A DNA stretch of 36,709 bases from an uncultured Lachnospiraceae bacterium (GTDB taxonomy: Bacteria; Bacillota; Clostridia; Lachnospirales; Lachnospiraceae): contig CALWAW010000101.1 in assembly GCA_944375845.1 (NCBI GenBank), forward strand, positions 1 to 36,709, given 5' to 3'. Of this stretch, positions 1-7,889 are shown piece by piece. The position numbers were made by a program, and so were the translations under genes. Below the pieces are notes generated by a model, which had not been told where the DNA came from, made no database searches, and saw nothing but the letters and a program-made list of their open reading frames with translations. The first letter of the stretch is position 1, and each line of letters starts with the position of its first letter.

Positions 1-40
1 TCCTTTATTTTCAAGGCTTTTGGAGGATTATATTGATAAC

Positions 41-187
41 CTATGGAGAGCAATAATCACTCATAATTTTATGGTTTTCAAATTCTGATTTTCCCGACCG
101 GCGGATACCAGTAATAATTTTAATGTCCGGAGTTTGATTTAACTCGATGATCCTATTTAGATACTCCGTTCTCGTTATTATTTTCAT
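41..187 (-). pseudogene. Truncated AAA-family (AAA_14/DUF4143-type) ATPase, N-terminus only
   Basis: The minus strand has an ATG at 187 preceded by a GGAGG ribosome binding site and encodes only 48 residues before a TAG at 43-41. The first 35 residues match the start of the AAA_14/DUF4143 ATPases: a [10 protein letters not shown] segment, TPDIKIITG, then a Walker A loop GIRRSGKS at about residues 27-34. Intact family members run to roughly 400 residues, with Walker B and a C-terminal DUF4143 domain. Here the homology stops right after the P-loop and is followed by an unrelated tail. None of the three frames stays open down to position 1. A sigma-A promoter lies upstream. I infer a broken gene whose start is intact. 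A transcribed micropeptide is possible but less likely. Confidence 0.6.
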
Positions 188-247
188 ATACGCCTCCGCT
201 TTCAAAAAATAAATATTTTTATTTTTTTGAAACTGCTCTTGAGATTT

Positions 248-276
248 ATTATACGATCATTAGATAGTATATGCAA
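248..276 (-). promoter_or_regulatory. Sigma-A promoter for the truncated ATPase
   Basis: On the minus strand TTGCAT (276-271), a 17-base spacer and a perfect TATAAT (253-248) lie about 60 bases upstream of the ATG at 187. The surrounding sequence is AT-rich. Confidence 0.65.
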
Positions 277-355
277 GCAGCTGATTTCAAAACTGAATTT
301 TTTTTATTTTCTTGAAAGCAGTCAAAAGCTTGATGTCTACTGTTTTATACTTGTT

Positions 356-509
356 TTAGCACCTGATGTTTTCGATGTTTCCTTCAAAGCCAATCACTTC
401 CGGCGAATTGCCCGCGTCCATATCGCTGGTCCTGAAAATTACATGAGCCGTAACGGGCAAATCCGGAAACAGCACCGCAGCTTCGTCCTCTGTAAGCTGT
501 CTTATGGTT
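356..509 (-). pseudogene. Possible coding remnant, unidentified
   Basis: A minus-strand frame ending in TAA at 358-356 gives about 50 protein-like residues (TIRQLTEDEAAVLFPDLPV, then a stretch ending EGNIENIRC). Codon use is GC-rich like the genes to the right and unlike the AT-rich DNA on its left. No start codon with a ribosome binding site is found, and the frame upstream runs back through the terminator of the peptidase gene. I do not recognise the family. It may be the 3' tail of a deleted gene or a chance open frame. Confidence 0.22.
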
Positions 510-540
510 CCCGTTCCATAAGGCCCCCGTCGGAGCGGAC

Positions 541-582
541 AACGCAAAAACAGGGCTCCCGGCAAAGCCGGGGGCCCTGTGT
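541..582 (-). terminator. Rho-independent terminator of the opp/peptidase operon
   Basis: An inverted repeat at 550-580 (ACAGGGCTCCCGGC, loop AAA, GCCGGGGGCCCTGT) begins about 15 bases after the peptidase stop. On the minus strand it is followed by TTTTTGCG. Confidence 0.85.
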
Positions 583-594
583 GAAAGCGATGAA

Positions 595-1917
595 TCAATA
601 ACGCAGAAGGAGTCCTCTGTAGAACTTGATGGCGGATTCCAGCGCGTCGCAGGGGATCTTTTCATTGACCTGATGAGCTGCGCCCCATCTTTCGTCGCGG
701 TAGAAGCCGGTGTGACGGAACACGTTGTCACAGATCGGCGGATAATACCTGGCGTCGGTGCCTCCGGCCAGAAGGGCGGGCACCATCAGGACGTTCTCGC
801 CATAGTTGGCCTTCGCGATCTCGCCGATGAGCTGATAAGGACGGCCCTCCACGGAAGCCGCGGGCTCCGGATCGTCGCCCAGGACCTTGCGGACCTCGAC
901 GTCCTCAGGAATCACAGAGCGGAAATAAGCCAGCAGGCTCTCGGAGGTATCGCCCTGGAGCACACGGCAGTTCATAATCATGCTGGCGTGCTCAGGAAGG
1001 ATGTTGGACTGGGCGCTTCCGGAGGCCATGGTAACAGCGCAGGTGGTATGAAGCAGGGAATCCAGCTTCTTATCCTCCTTGGCCATGGCGCAGAGCTCCT
1101 CCCAGCGGCCCCTGGGATCCGCGTACACGGCGGCCTTCTCGCCGGTCATGCAGCGGGAAAGGGCCTTCAGCTGGTTCTCCACAATGTCCGTAAGCCTGTA
1201 GGGAAGGGGATTTGCCTCGAGGGCCACCACTGCCCTGGAAACAGCGCCAAGAGCGGTACCCTGTCCGGGCTCCATGGAATGGCCGCCGGGATTATCCTGA
1301 TAGATCTCGTAATCCTGGTAAGCCTTCTCACCCAGCTCCACCTGGCAGACGTAGCCGTCATAGCCCATCTCCTTGCCGTCGGTGATGCCGCTTCCCTCGT
1401 CGAACACGCAGCCCAGCTTAACGCCCTGGTCCTTCAGATACTGAACGATCTCCTGGGCGCTCTTGACTTCGGCCTGCACCTCTTCATTGTAGCCGTAAGC
1501 CAGATAAATATCGAAATCCGGCTCGAAGCCCTCGTTGATCAGGGCCTCCACCGTCTCCATCTCGGCGGCCATAACGCACTTGCAGTCGGTGGTTCCGCGG
1601 CCCCAGATGCAGCCGTCGGCGACCTCAGCCGCGTAGGGCGGATACTTCCACTTGGCGTGATCTCCCTCCGGAACCACGTCCTGATGGCCCATTAAAAGCA
1701 CGGGCAGCTTGTCGGATTTCTTTCCGGTCCATTTGTACAGCAGACCGGCGCGGCCGATGATCTTCTTTTCCATCTTCTTATGGATGGCCGGATAGGCCTC
1801 CTCCAGATACTGATGGAACTTCTCAAACTGGCCGAAATCCATTTGGGACGGGTCGGCGTTGGAAACCGTGGGGATCCGCACCATCCCCTGAAGATGCTCT
1901 ACATACTTCTCGTTCAT
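595..1917 (-). CDS. M20-family metallopeptidase (dipeptidase/carboxypeptidase type)
   Basis: 440 residues, a normal M20 length. Di-zinc ligand motifs are visible: GHQDVVP (His78, Asp80), GRGTTDCK (Asp111), an acidic pair in YNEEVQ (Glu145/146), and a late FRHTGF histidine near 413. A dimerisation (lid) domain occupies the middle. M20 enzymes hydrolyse dipeptides, N-acyl amino acids or related amides in the cytoplasm. It is the last gene of the peptide-uptake operon, downstream of the binding protein, with a ribosome binding site AAGGAG and a terminator after it. This supports a role in cleaving imported peptides. The exact substrate cannot be read from the sequence. The TTDCK around Asp111 differs from the commoner A-x-D-x-K form but keeps the aspartate. 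Confidence 0.9.
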   Translation of the reverse strand: MNEKYVEHLQGMVRIPTVSNADPSQMDFGQFEKFHQYLEEAYPAIHKKMEKKIIGRAGLLYKWTGKKSDKLPVLLMGHQDVVPEGDHAKWKYPPYAAEVADGCIWGRGTTDCKCVMAAEMETVEALINEGFEPDFDIYLAYGYNEEVQAEVKSAQEIVQYLKDQGVKLGCVFDEGSGITDGKEMGYDGYVCQVELGEKAYQDYEIYQDNPGGHSMEPGQGTALGAVSRAVVALEANPLPYRLTDIVENQLKALSRCMTGEKAAVYADPRGRWEELCAMAKEDKKLDSLLHTTCAVTMASGSAQSNILPEHASMIMNCRVLQGDTSESLLAYFRSVIPEDVEVRKVLGDDPEPAASVEGRPYQLIGEIAKANYGENVLMVPALLAGGTDARYYPPICDNVFRHTGFYRDERWGAAHQVNEKIPCDALESAIKFYRGLLLRY

Positions 1918-1963
1918 TTCCTGATCTCCTTTTTTATAAGTTTCCCGCGGTCTTTTAAGAATA

Positions 1964-1990
1964 CAGGCGGCTCAGAAAAAGAGCCGCCTG
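1964..1990 (-). terminator. Intercistronic hairpin between binding protein and peptidase
   Basis: A perfect 10-bp inverted repeat (CAGGCGGCTC, 7-base loop, GAGCCGCCTG) sits between the binding-protein stop (2013) and the peptidase start (1917). The minus-strand sequence after it is only moderately T-rich (TATTCTTAAAAG). It could be a partial terminator or a 3' stabiliser that raises binding-protein mRNA over peptidase mRNA. Confidence 0.55.
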
Positions 1991-2012
1991 CCTTACTGCG
2001 CCGCGCGCAGGA

Positions 2013-3695
2013 TTATTCTGTTACTGTCCAGGTCCAGGTCTTCCAGTTCAGCTGAGAAGCCTCGTCGTAGTCGACGCCCTGAACTCTGTTATTGTAAGCA
2101 GCCAGATCGTTGGATGCGTACAGATAGCAGACCGGTGAATCGTCGAGCAGATACTGCCATACGTCTACGAAAGCCTCAACTCTCTCATCCTGATCGAGGA
2201 TGGAGTTGGTGGCGCTGAACATATCAGAGTAGGTGTAGTCCTGGATGCAGGGGAAGTTCTGGGTGGTGCCAGGCCCAAGCCAGCCGAGGGGCTCGGTGGG
2301 ATCGATGCCGCCCGCGGAACCGCACATACCAAGATCGTAGTCGCCGTCACGCATCATCTGCATCAGAGTGGCGAAATCGTACTGGTTGATGTTGGTCTTT
2401 ACGCCGATGGCCTGAAGATCCTGCTGAATCAGGACTGTGGACTGGATACGAACCTCGTTGCCGGTGGGAACGATCAGCTCCAGAGTCTGGTTGAAGTCGA
2501 AGCCGTTCTCCTCAAGCTGCTGCTTCGCCTTCTCGGGATTGTACTCAGGAAGGGTCAGCTTGGACTCGTCAACGAAGGGATGCTCGTCGCTGAAGGGCGC
2601 GTAAACCACTACGCCCTCGCCCAGGAGCAGGTTGTCAACGATGGACTGCCTGTTGATGGCCATGTTGATGGCGTTGCGGCACTCCGCGTTGGGGATCTTC
2701 TCACTGGTGGTGTTGATGATCATAGCCTGGTAAGCCCAGGTAGGCTCGGAAACAGCGGTGATACCCTCTGTGCTCTGAGCGGTCGGCCAGTCGGAAAGAG
2801 GCAGGGTGGCAACGCCGCCGCCTGCGATCACGTCAACCTCGCCTGCTACCAGAGTGGAGAGCAGCTGGCTGCCCTGCACCACGCGGATCACCAGACGGTC
2901 GATCTGAGGCTCGCCAAGGAAGTAATTCTCATTCTTTACAAGCTCGATACGCTCGCCATCGATGGAGGTGTCGTATACGAAGGGGCCGGAGCCGATCATA
3001 TTCTCCTGCCAGGGAGCAGCAGTATTCAGCTCCTCGATGGAGTACTGGCTGTAGATGTGCTCAGGCAGGATGTAGAAGTAACGGTTCATCATATTTAAGA
3101 AGTTCAGCTCGCTCATAACCTCCTTGAAGGTCAGATGAACAGTGTGATCGTCGATCTTCTCCCAGCCCAGCTCGTCGGGGTTCTCGCATGCGCCGCCGTT
3201 GTCGGTACCGGCCACATACTTCATCTGGTCCCTCTTTAAGGAGTTGAACTCAGGGTTGGTGTCAAGCTGCGCGCTGAAGATAACGTCGTCAGCGGTCACA
3301 GGCTCGCCATCGCTGAACTTGGCGTCGGGATCCAGATGGATCGTCATTCCGCCGTGGTCCTCGTCGATCTCGTAGCTCTCGGCCAGACGGGGATCTACCG
3401 TGCCGTCCTTATGGGTAACCCAGAGGCGGTCATAGATCTGGTCGGAAACGATATCCGTGTAGTTGCCGGAATCGAAGTAAGGGCACCAGCTTGCCCATGC
3501 GCTGGTCATGGCGATGGTGACAACCTTTTCGCCGTCGGGTGTGGTGGTCTCTCCGCCCTGGCTTCCGGATCCGCTCTCAGACTCACCCTGCGTTCCGGCG
3601 GTTTCAACAGGTTCGTCGCTGCCGCCGCAGGCTGCCATGCTGAGAACCATCACCAGTGCCAGCAGAGCGGCCAGGATACGTGTTCTCTTTTTCAT
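2013..3695 (-). CDS. Peptide ABC transporter substrate-binding lipoprotein (SBP family 5)
   Basis: 560 residues. The N-terminus is a lipoprotein signal: basic MKKRTR, a hydrophobic stretch to about residue 20, then a lipobox LSMAACGG with the acylated Cys near 23. A Ser/Gly/Glu-rich linker follows. The mature domain has family-5 binding-protein features: a segment around ISAWASW-like DxGNYTDIVSDQIYDRL, KFSDGEPVTADDVIFS, and the late IDPTEPLGWLG and NNRVQGVDYD regions. It captures oligopeptides or dipeptides at the outer membrane face and delivers them to the permeases encoded upstream. A 54-base gap separates it from the ATPase gene, with ribosome binding site GGGAGG. Family 5 also includes nickel and heme carriers; the neighbouring peptidase favours peptides. 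Confidence 0.92.
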   Translation of the reverse strand: MKKRTRILAALLALVMVLSMAACGGSDEPVETAGTQGESESGSGSQGGETTTPDGEKVVTIAMTSAWASWCPYFDSGNYTDIVSDQIYDRLWVTHKDGTVDPRLAESYEIDEDHGGMTIHLDPDAKFSDGEPVTADDVIFSAQLDTNPEFNSLKRDQMKYVAGTDNGGACENPDELGWEKIDDHTVHLTFKEVMSELNFLNMMNRYFYILPEHIYSQYSIEELNTAAPWQENMIGSGPFVYDTSIDGERIELVKNENYFLGEPQIDRLVIRVVQGSQLLSTLVAGEVDVIAGGGVATLPLSDWPTAQSTEGITAVSEPTWAYQAMIINTTSEKIPNAECRNAINMAINRQSIVDNLLLGEGVVVYAPFSDEHPFVDESKLTLPEYNPEKAKQQLEENGFDFNQTLELIVPTGNEVRIQSTVLIQQDLQAIGVKTNINQYDFATLMQMMRDGDYDLGMCGSAGGIDPTEPLGWLGPGTTQNFPCIQDYTYSDMFSATNSILDQDERVEAFVDVWQYLLDDSPVCYLYASNDLAAYNNRVQGVDYDEASQLNWKTWTWTVTE

Positions 3696-3749
3696 CTTTT
3701 TTCCTCCCTATAAGATTTTATTGTATAAACCGGGGGAACCGGTAAATAC

Positions 3750-4721
3750 CTAGTCGTACAGGTGGCATGCCACCTGATGCCCGCTTCCCATGTCCTTTAA
3801 GACGGGAGCCTCTTTCATGCACCGCTCGGTGCAGTGAGGACACCTGGTATGGAAGCGGCACCCTGTCGGGGGATTGTAGGGGCTGGGAAGGTCTCCCTCC
3901 AGCACCTGGGGATCCGCCTTCTTCTCCGGATCCGGAAGCGGAATCGCGGAGAGCAGGGCCTTGGTGTAGGGGTGCAGGGGATTGTGGTAGAGCTCATCCT
4001 TTCCGGTGATCTCCACAATGCCGCCCAGATACATAACGGCGACCCGGTCGCTGATATGCTTTACCACGCTCAGGTCGTGGGAAATAAACAGGTAGGTGAG
4101 GCCGAACCGCTCCTGGAGCTGGTTCATCAGGTTCAGAACCGAAGCCCGCACCGACACGTCAAGAGCGGAAACCGGCTCGTCGCAGACCACGAACTCAGGG
4201 TTGGTGATCAGCGCCCTGGCGATGCCCACGCGCTGTCTCTGGCCGCCGGAAAACTCGTGGGGATAGCGCATCATGTGCTGCTCGCCCATGCCTACGATCT
4301 CCAGCATTTCTTTTACCTTGTCAACCCGCTCCTCCTTTGTGCCGATGTTGAACACATCCAGGGGAGCCCGCACCAGTTCCAGAATGTTCATTCTGGGGTT
4401 TAAGCAGGAGTAGGGATCCTGGAAGATCATCTGCATCCGCTTTCTCATCTGGCGCATATCTTCGTTTTTCAGCTTTCCGATGTTCTTGCCGTCGAAGATC
4501 ACCTCGCCCCCAGTGGCGGGGGTCAGACGGAGGATAGTTCTTCCCAGAGTGGACTTTCCGCAGCCGGACTCGCCCACCAGGCCCAGGGTCTCGCCCTTTT
4601 TGATCTGAAGGCTTACGCCGTTCACGGCGCTCACAAAGGTCTGTTTTTTCTTGAAAATACTTTTGGAGGCAGCAAAATACTTTTTCAGGTCTTTTACTTC
4701 CAATAAGGGAGTCTCGCTCAT
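3750..4721 (-). CDS. oppF: Oligopeptide ABC transporter ATP-binding protein, OppF type
   Basis: 323 residues from the ATG at 4721. A longer open frame exists from 4763, but the ATG at 4721 has a GGAGGAGAG ribosome binding site and makes an ATGA overlap with the upstream ATPase stop, so I use it. Motifs: Walker A GESGCGKS, Q-loop region MIFQDPYSCLNP, signature SGGQRQR, Walker B FVVCDEPVSALD, and the switch His in FISHDLSVV. The C-terminal oligopeptide-transporter tail carries conserved cysteines (GCRFHTRCPHCTERC). It pairs with the OppD-type protein to energise import. The order permease-permease-ATPase-ATPase-binding protein is typical of opp/dpp/app systems; symbols are family-level only. 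Confidence 0.92.
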   Translation of the reverse strand: MSETPLLEVKDLKKYFAASKSIFKKKQTFVSAVNGVSLQIKKGETLGLVGESGCGKSTLGRTILRLTPATGGEVIFDGKNIGKLKNEDMRQMRKRMQMIFQDPYSCLNPRMNILELVRAPLDVFNIGTKEERVDKVKEMLEIVGMGEQHMMRYPHEFSGGQRQRVGIARALITNPEFVVCDEPVSALDVSVRASVLNLMNQLQERFGLTYLFISHDLSVVKHISDRVAVMYLGGIVEITGKDELYHNPLHPYTKALLSAIPLPDPEKKADPQVLEGDLPSPYNPPTGCRFHTRCPHCTERCMKEAPVLKDMGSGHQVACHLYD

Positions 4722-5716
4722 GATCCGCTCTCCTCCTTTCCGGTTTCTTCGTATTTCCAGCACCTTACCTGGCAGTCGCCCAGATGAAGCAGGGGCGGCT
4801 CCTCAGTCTTGCACCTTTCCGTGGCGTAGGGACACCGGGGCCAGAACTTGCAGCCTGCCGGCATATTGTACTGGTTGGGCACCGTTCCCTCGATGGTGAA
4901 CAGGGTGTCCACTTTCTCGTCGAGACGGGGAATGGATTTCAAAAGACCCACGGTATAGGGATGCTTCGGATTTCTGAATACCTCTTTCGCCTCGCCGTAT
5001 TCCACCACCCGGCCCGCGTACATGATCATAATGGCGTCGGCCATGGAGGCCACAACGCCCATGTCGTGGGTGATCAGCATGATGGCCGCGCCGGTCTCGT
5101 CCTTCAGGTCGCGCATCAGCTTCAGGATCTGGGCCTGAATGGTAACGTCGAGAGCCGTGGTGGGCTCGTCGGCGATCAGAAGCTTGGGGCTGCACATCAG
5201 CGCCATGGCGATCATGACCCTCTGCTTCATGCCGCCGGAGAGCTGATGGGGGTATTCCTTCATCCTCTTTTCAGGGGAGGGGATGCCCACCTTCTTCATC
5301 ATCTCAAGGGCCAGCCTGCGGGCCTCTGCCTTGGATACGCCCTGATGGTTCTGAACCGTCTCCATCAGCTGCTTTTCAATGGTCATGACCGGATTCAGGG
5401 AGGTCATGGGATCCTGGAAGATCATGGCGATATCCTTGCCTCTGACCTTGCGCATTTCTTTTTTGCTTAAAGCCGCCAGGTTCTTGCCCTCGAAATTGAT
5501 CTCGCTGCCCGGCTCGATCTTGGCGTAGTGGATCAGAAGCTGGAGGATGGAAAGAGAGGTCACGCTCTTTCCGCAGCCGGACTCGCCCACGATGCCCAGG
5601 ATCTCGCCCGGCTTTACCTGGAAGTCCACGCCGTCGACGGCGGGCACAACGCCTTTTCTTGTATAGAAATATGTTTTTAAATTCTTAACTTCCAATAAGG
5701 GTTTCTGTTCCTGCAT
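4718..5716 (-). CDS. oppD: Oligopeptide ABC transporter ATP-binding protein, OppD type
   Basis: 332 residues from ATG 5716. The upstream GTG at 5725 lies within the AGGAGG ribosome binding site (5730-5725), so the ATG, eight bases further on, is preferred. Motifs: GESGCGKS (Walker A), MIFQDPMTSLNP, LSGGMKQR (signature), LLIADEPTTALD (Walker B) and LITHDMGVV. The C-terminal oligo_HPY-type extension has four conserved cysteines (CKFWPRCPYATERC onward). It hydrolyses ATP together with the OppF partner on the cytoplasmic side of the permease pair. It overlaps oppF by four bases (ATGA), indicating translational coupling, and lies 12 bases downstream of the oppC stop. Confidence 0.93.
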   Translation of the reverse strand: MQEQKPLLEVKNLKTYFYTRKGVVPAVDGVDFQVKPGEILGIVGESGCGKSVTSLSILQLLIHYAKIEPGSEINFEGKNLAALSKKEMRKVRGKDIAMIFQDPMTSLNPVMTIEKQLMETVQNHQGVSKAEARRLALEMMKKVGIPSPEKRMKEYPHQLSGGMKQRVMIAMALMCSPKLLIADEPTTALDVTIQAQILKLMRDLKDETGAAIMLITHDMGVVASMADAIMIMYAGRVVEYGEAKEVFRNPKHPYTVGLLKSIPRLDEKVDTLFTIEGTVPNQYNMPAGCKFWPRCPYATERCKTEEPPLLHLGDCQVRCWKYEETGKEESGS

Positions 5717-5728
5717 AGCTGCCACCTC

Positions 5729-6613
5729 CTATATCTTCATCTTCGGGTCGAGAGCGTCGCGGAGGCCGTCGCCGAAGAAGTTGATGCTGAGGACTGTGAT
5801 TACCAGGCAGATACCTGCCGGAACCCATACCCAGGGCTGAGTGGACAGCACCACGATGGACTGGGCGTCGTACATCAGGTTGCCCCAGGAGGCGGTAGGC
5901 GGCTGCACGCCCATGCCTAAGAAGCTTAAGGACGCCTCAAGAAGGATAGCGGCGGCAGTCCTGAAGGTCATGGCGATGAGGCAGGGGGCGAAAGAGTTGG
6001 GAAGAACATACTTTGTGATGATCTTGCCGCTCTTTGTACCGATGGCCCTTGCCGATTCCACATATTCCTTTTCACGGACGGAAAGCACCCGGCTGTGGAT
6101 CAGCCTTGCGAACTGGGTCCAGCCCAGGATACCCACCACCACGGTGATGGCCACAACGGACTTGCCCACCACGGATACGAGAACCAGAATCAGCATCATG
6201 TCGGGGAACGCCATGAACACGTCGGCAATCCGCATGATGACGGCCTCGACGCCGCCCCGGAAGTAACCGGCTAAAAGTCCCAGCGGCACGCCGATCAGCA
6301 TGGATACCGCCGTGGACAGAAGGCCCACCACCAGGGAAATACGGCCGCCGTATACAAGACGGGCGAAGATATCGCGGCCCGTGCGGTCCGTCCCCAGCCA
6401 GTGTGCTGAGCTGGGCCCCTTGTTGAAGCCGCCCAGGGCGTCGACAGTATAAGGATCAAGCCCCATGATGGGGGGAAGCACAATTACCAGGAGCGCCAGC
6501 AGGATAATCATCGCCAGGCCGATCACCGCCAGCTTATGGGCGAAGAAGCGCTCCAGGACGTCGTGCATATATGAGCTTTGTTTCTGCTTTTTCTGTTTTT
6601 TCACTTTTTCCAT
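5729..6613 (-). CDS. oppC: Peptide ABC transporter permease, OppC/DppC type
   Basis: 294 residues from the ATG at 6613, which has a GGAGGA site seven bases upstream; an apparent TTG start at 6628 overlaps that site. A lysine-rich N-terminus is followed by a first membrane helix (about residues 30-52). A conserved periplasmic-side segment HWLGTDRTGRDIFARL follows, then the membrane domain with the EAA loop ESARAIGTKSGKIITKYVLP. These are BPD_transp_1 permease hallmarks of the DppC/OppC class, which has an OppC-N domain. It forms a heterodimer with the OppB-type permease. It sits 17 bases downstream of oppB. Confidence 0.92.
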   Translation of the reverse strand: MEKVKKQKKQKQSSYMHDVLERFFAHKLAVIGLAMIILLALLVIVLPPIMGLDPYTVDALGGFNKGPSSAHWLGTDRTGRDIFARLVYGGRISLVVGLLSTAVSMLIGVPLGLLAGYFRGGVEAVIMRIADVFMAFPDMMLILVLVSVVGKSVVAITVVVGILGWTQFARLIHSRVLSVREKEYVESARAIGTKSGKIITKYVLPNSFAPCLIAMTFRTAAAILLEASLSFLGMGVQPPTASWGNLMYDAQSIVVLSTQPWVWVPAGICLVITVLSINFFGDGLRDALDPKMKI

Positions 6614-6630
6614 CTGTATCTCCTCCAATC

Positions 6631-7587
6631 CTATTTATAGCTGATTCTCGGATCTAACAGACCATAGATCAGATCGATTACCAGGTTTCCGATCAGGACC
6701 ACAACGGAGATCACCACGGTGATTCCCATGATGCACGAATAATCACGGGCGTTGATGGACTGGACCATAAGCTGTCCAAGGCCGGGCCACGCGAAGATCT
6801 GCTCCGTTACCACGGCGCCGCCCACGATAAAGGGCAGGTTCATGCCGATGGTGGTGACCACGGGGATCAGGGCGTTCCTGAGGCCGTGGCGGATCACGAC
6901 GCGGCTTTCCTTAAGGCCTTTTTCACGGGCAGTGCGGATGTAGTCCTCCTGGAGGACCTCAAGCATACTGCCGCGCACCTGACGGATCAGGTTTCCGATC
7001 TGCTGGAAGGCGAGAACCGCCACCGGCAGGATCATGTGCCGGATCAGATCAGGCAGTTCCTTTACGCTGGCCGTGGTGTACATGCCGCTGGTGGGCAGCA
7101 CCTTAAGCTGTACGCCAAAAATATAAACCAGCACCAGGGCGACGAAGAAGTTGGGCATTGCCACCGCCAGGAACGAAATGCCGGAAGAAATATAATCCCA
7201 TGCTGAATAAGGCTTCACAGCGGCCCCGATGCCCATGGGGATGGCCAGAATCACGGAAACCACCACGGAGGTGATTGTGATCAAGAGCGTAGGCCCAAGC
7301 CTGTTCATAATCATGGTCCATACAGGCTCCGACGTCCTGTAGGATATACCGAAGTTGCCCTGAATCATTCTGGCGAACCAGTGGAAATACTGGAGCACCA
7401 GAGGCTGATCCAGGCCGTACCGGTGTTCCAGCCTCGCCACGTCCTCCGGCGTGAGCTGGGCCCCGCCGACGATCATGGAAATGGGATCGCCCGGCGCCAG
7501 GTTTGACAGAAAAAAGGCCAGGATCGTGATTCCGATGAATGTCGGGATCATGATCAGGAACCTCTTTCCTATATACTTTGCTTTCAT
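6631..7587 (-). CDS. oppB: Peptide ABC transporter permease, OppB/DppB type
   Basis: 318 residues, first gene of the operon, with ribosome binding site AAAGGAGGAG. The N-terminal helix ends in SNLAPGDP, the classical DppB/OppB start, followed by a conserved RYGLDQPLVLQY segment. The membrane domain has about six helices and an EAA loop (TAREKGLKESRVVIRHGLRN) that docks on the ATPases. The C-terminus YGLLDPRISYK is typical. It forms the translocation channel with OppC. Transcription comes from a well-formed promoter about 250 bases upstream through a structured leader. Confidence 0.93.
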   Translation of the reverse strand: MKAKYIGKRFLIMIPTFIGITILAFFLSNLAPGDPISMIVGGAQLTPEDVARLEHRYGLDQPLVLQYFHWFARMIQGNFGISYRTSEPVWTMIMNRLGPTLLITITSVVVSVILAIPMGIGAAVKPYSAWDYISSGISFLAVAMPNFFVALVLVYIFGVQLKVLPTSGMYTTASVKELPDLIRHMILPVAVLAFQQIGNLIRQVRGSMLEVLQEDYIRTAREKGLKESRVVIRHGLRNALIPVVTTIGMNLPFIVGGAVVTEQIFAWPGLGQLMVQSINARDYSCIMGITVVISVVVLIGNLVIDLIYGLLDPRISYK

Positions 7588-7619
7588 AAACGACTCCTCC
7601 TTTGCTTCCCCTGTCCTTT

Positions 7620-7659
7620 ATAAAAATAAAGAGGCCCGTTTTTAACAAAAGGACCTCTT
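7620..7659 (-). terminator. Terminator-like hairpin in the opp operon leader (candidate attenuator)
   Basis: The minus-strand RNA forms AAGAGGUCC (7659-7651), a 13-base loop and GGGCCUCUU (7637-7629). This is nine pairs including one G-U, followed by UAUUUUUA. It lies between the promoter and oppB, 42 bases before the start codon, so it can act only on leader transcripts. No competing antiterminator or known riboswitch motif was recognised. Confidence 0.6.
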
Positions 7660-7697
7660 CATCCACTTTGCCATTGACTGCGCGCCGTCGCCGCATA

Positions 7698-7711
7698 AGA
7701 AAACGTTTTCT
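7698..7711. promoter_or_regulatory. Perfect 14-bp palindrome, CcpA/LacI-family-like operator
   Basis: AGAAAACGTTTTCT is its own reverse complement and has the central CG and A/T-rich arms of cre-type operators. It differs from the cre consensus at the outermost bases. It lies roughly 130 bases into the opp transcript, where a bound repressor could act as a roadblock. Confidence 0.5.
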
Positions 7712-7800
7712 CACGGTAAGCACTCCCACCGTCACGCCTTCTTTTTGTCTCATTCTAATTATTTATGTATCGCCCCGGCAGCGCCCTTTATTTATTTCTA

Positions 7801-7818
7801 ACAAATACTTCCATTTGT
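7801..7818. repeat. Inverted repeat just downstream of the opp promoter
   Basis: ACAAAT, six bases, ATTTGT. It starts about 20 bases after the expected transcription start of the opp operon. It could be an operator or a 5' hairpin; I could not assign a regulator. Confidence 0.3.
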
Positions 7819-7843
7819 TTTACGGAATTTATTAACTTTTTAT

Positions 7844-7872
7844 ACTATACCCCTTTTTCGGATACATGTCAA
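7844..7872 (-). promoter_or_regulatory. Sigma-A promoter of the opp operon
   Basis: Minus strand: consensus TTGACA (7872-7867), a 17-base spacer and TATAGT (7849-7844). The predicted start near 7837 gives a leader of about 250 bases before oppB. The -35 lies about 18 bases beyond the cdd stop. Confidence 0.8.
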
Positions 7873-7889
7873 TTCTTTCACTTAACTTT

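Noticed and set aside
673..1695. Plus-strand open frame antisense to the M20 peptidase
   Set aside because: No motif or ribosome binding site; mirrors the codon structure of the peptidase.
7588..7753. Possible leader peptide with an Arg-rich run (RKRFLMRRRR) in the opp leader
   Set aside because: The frame has no stop before the hairpin and continues into oppB in another frame, and no good ribosome binding site precedes it. A ten-codon frame ending in the hairpin loop also lacks one.
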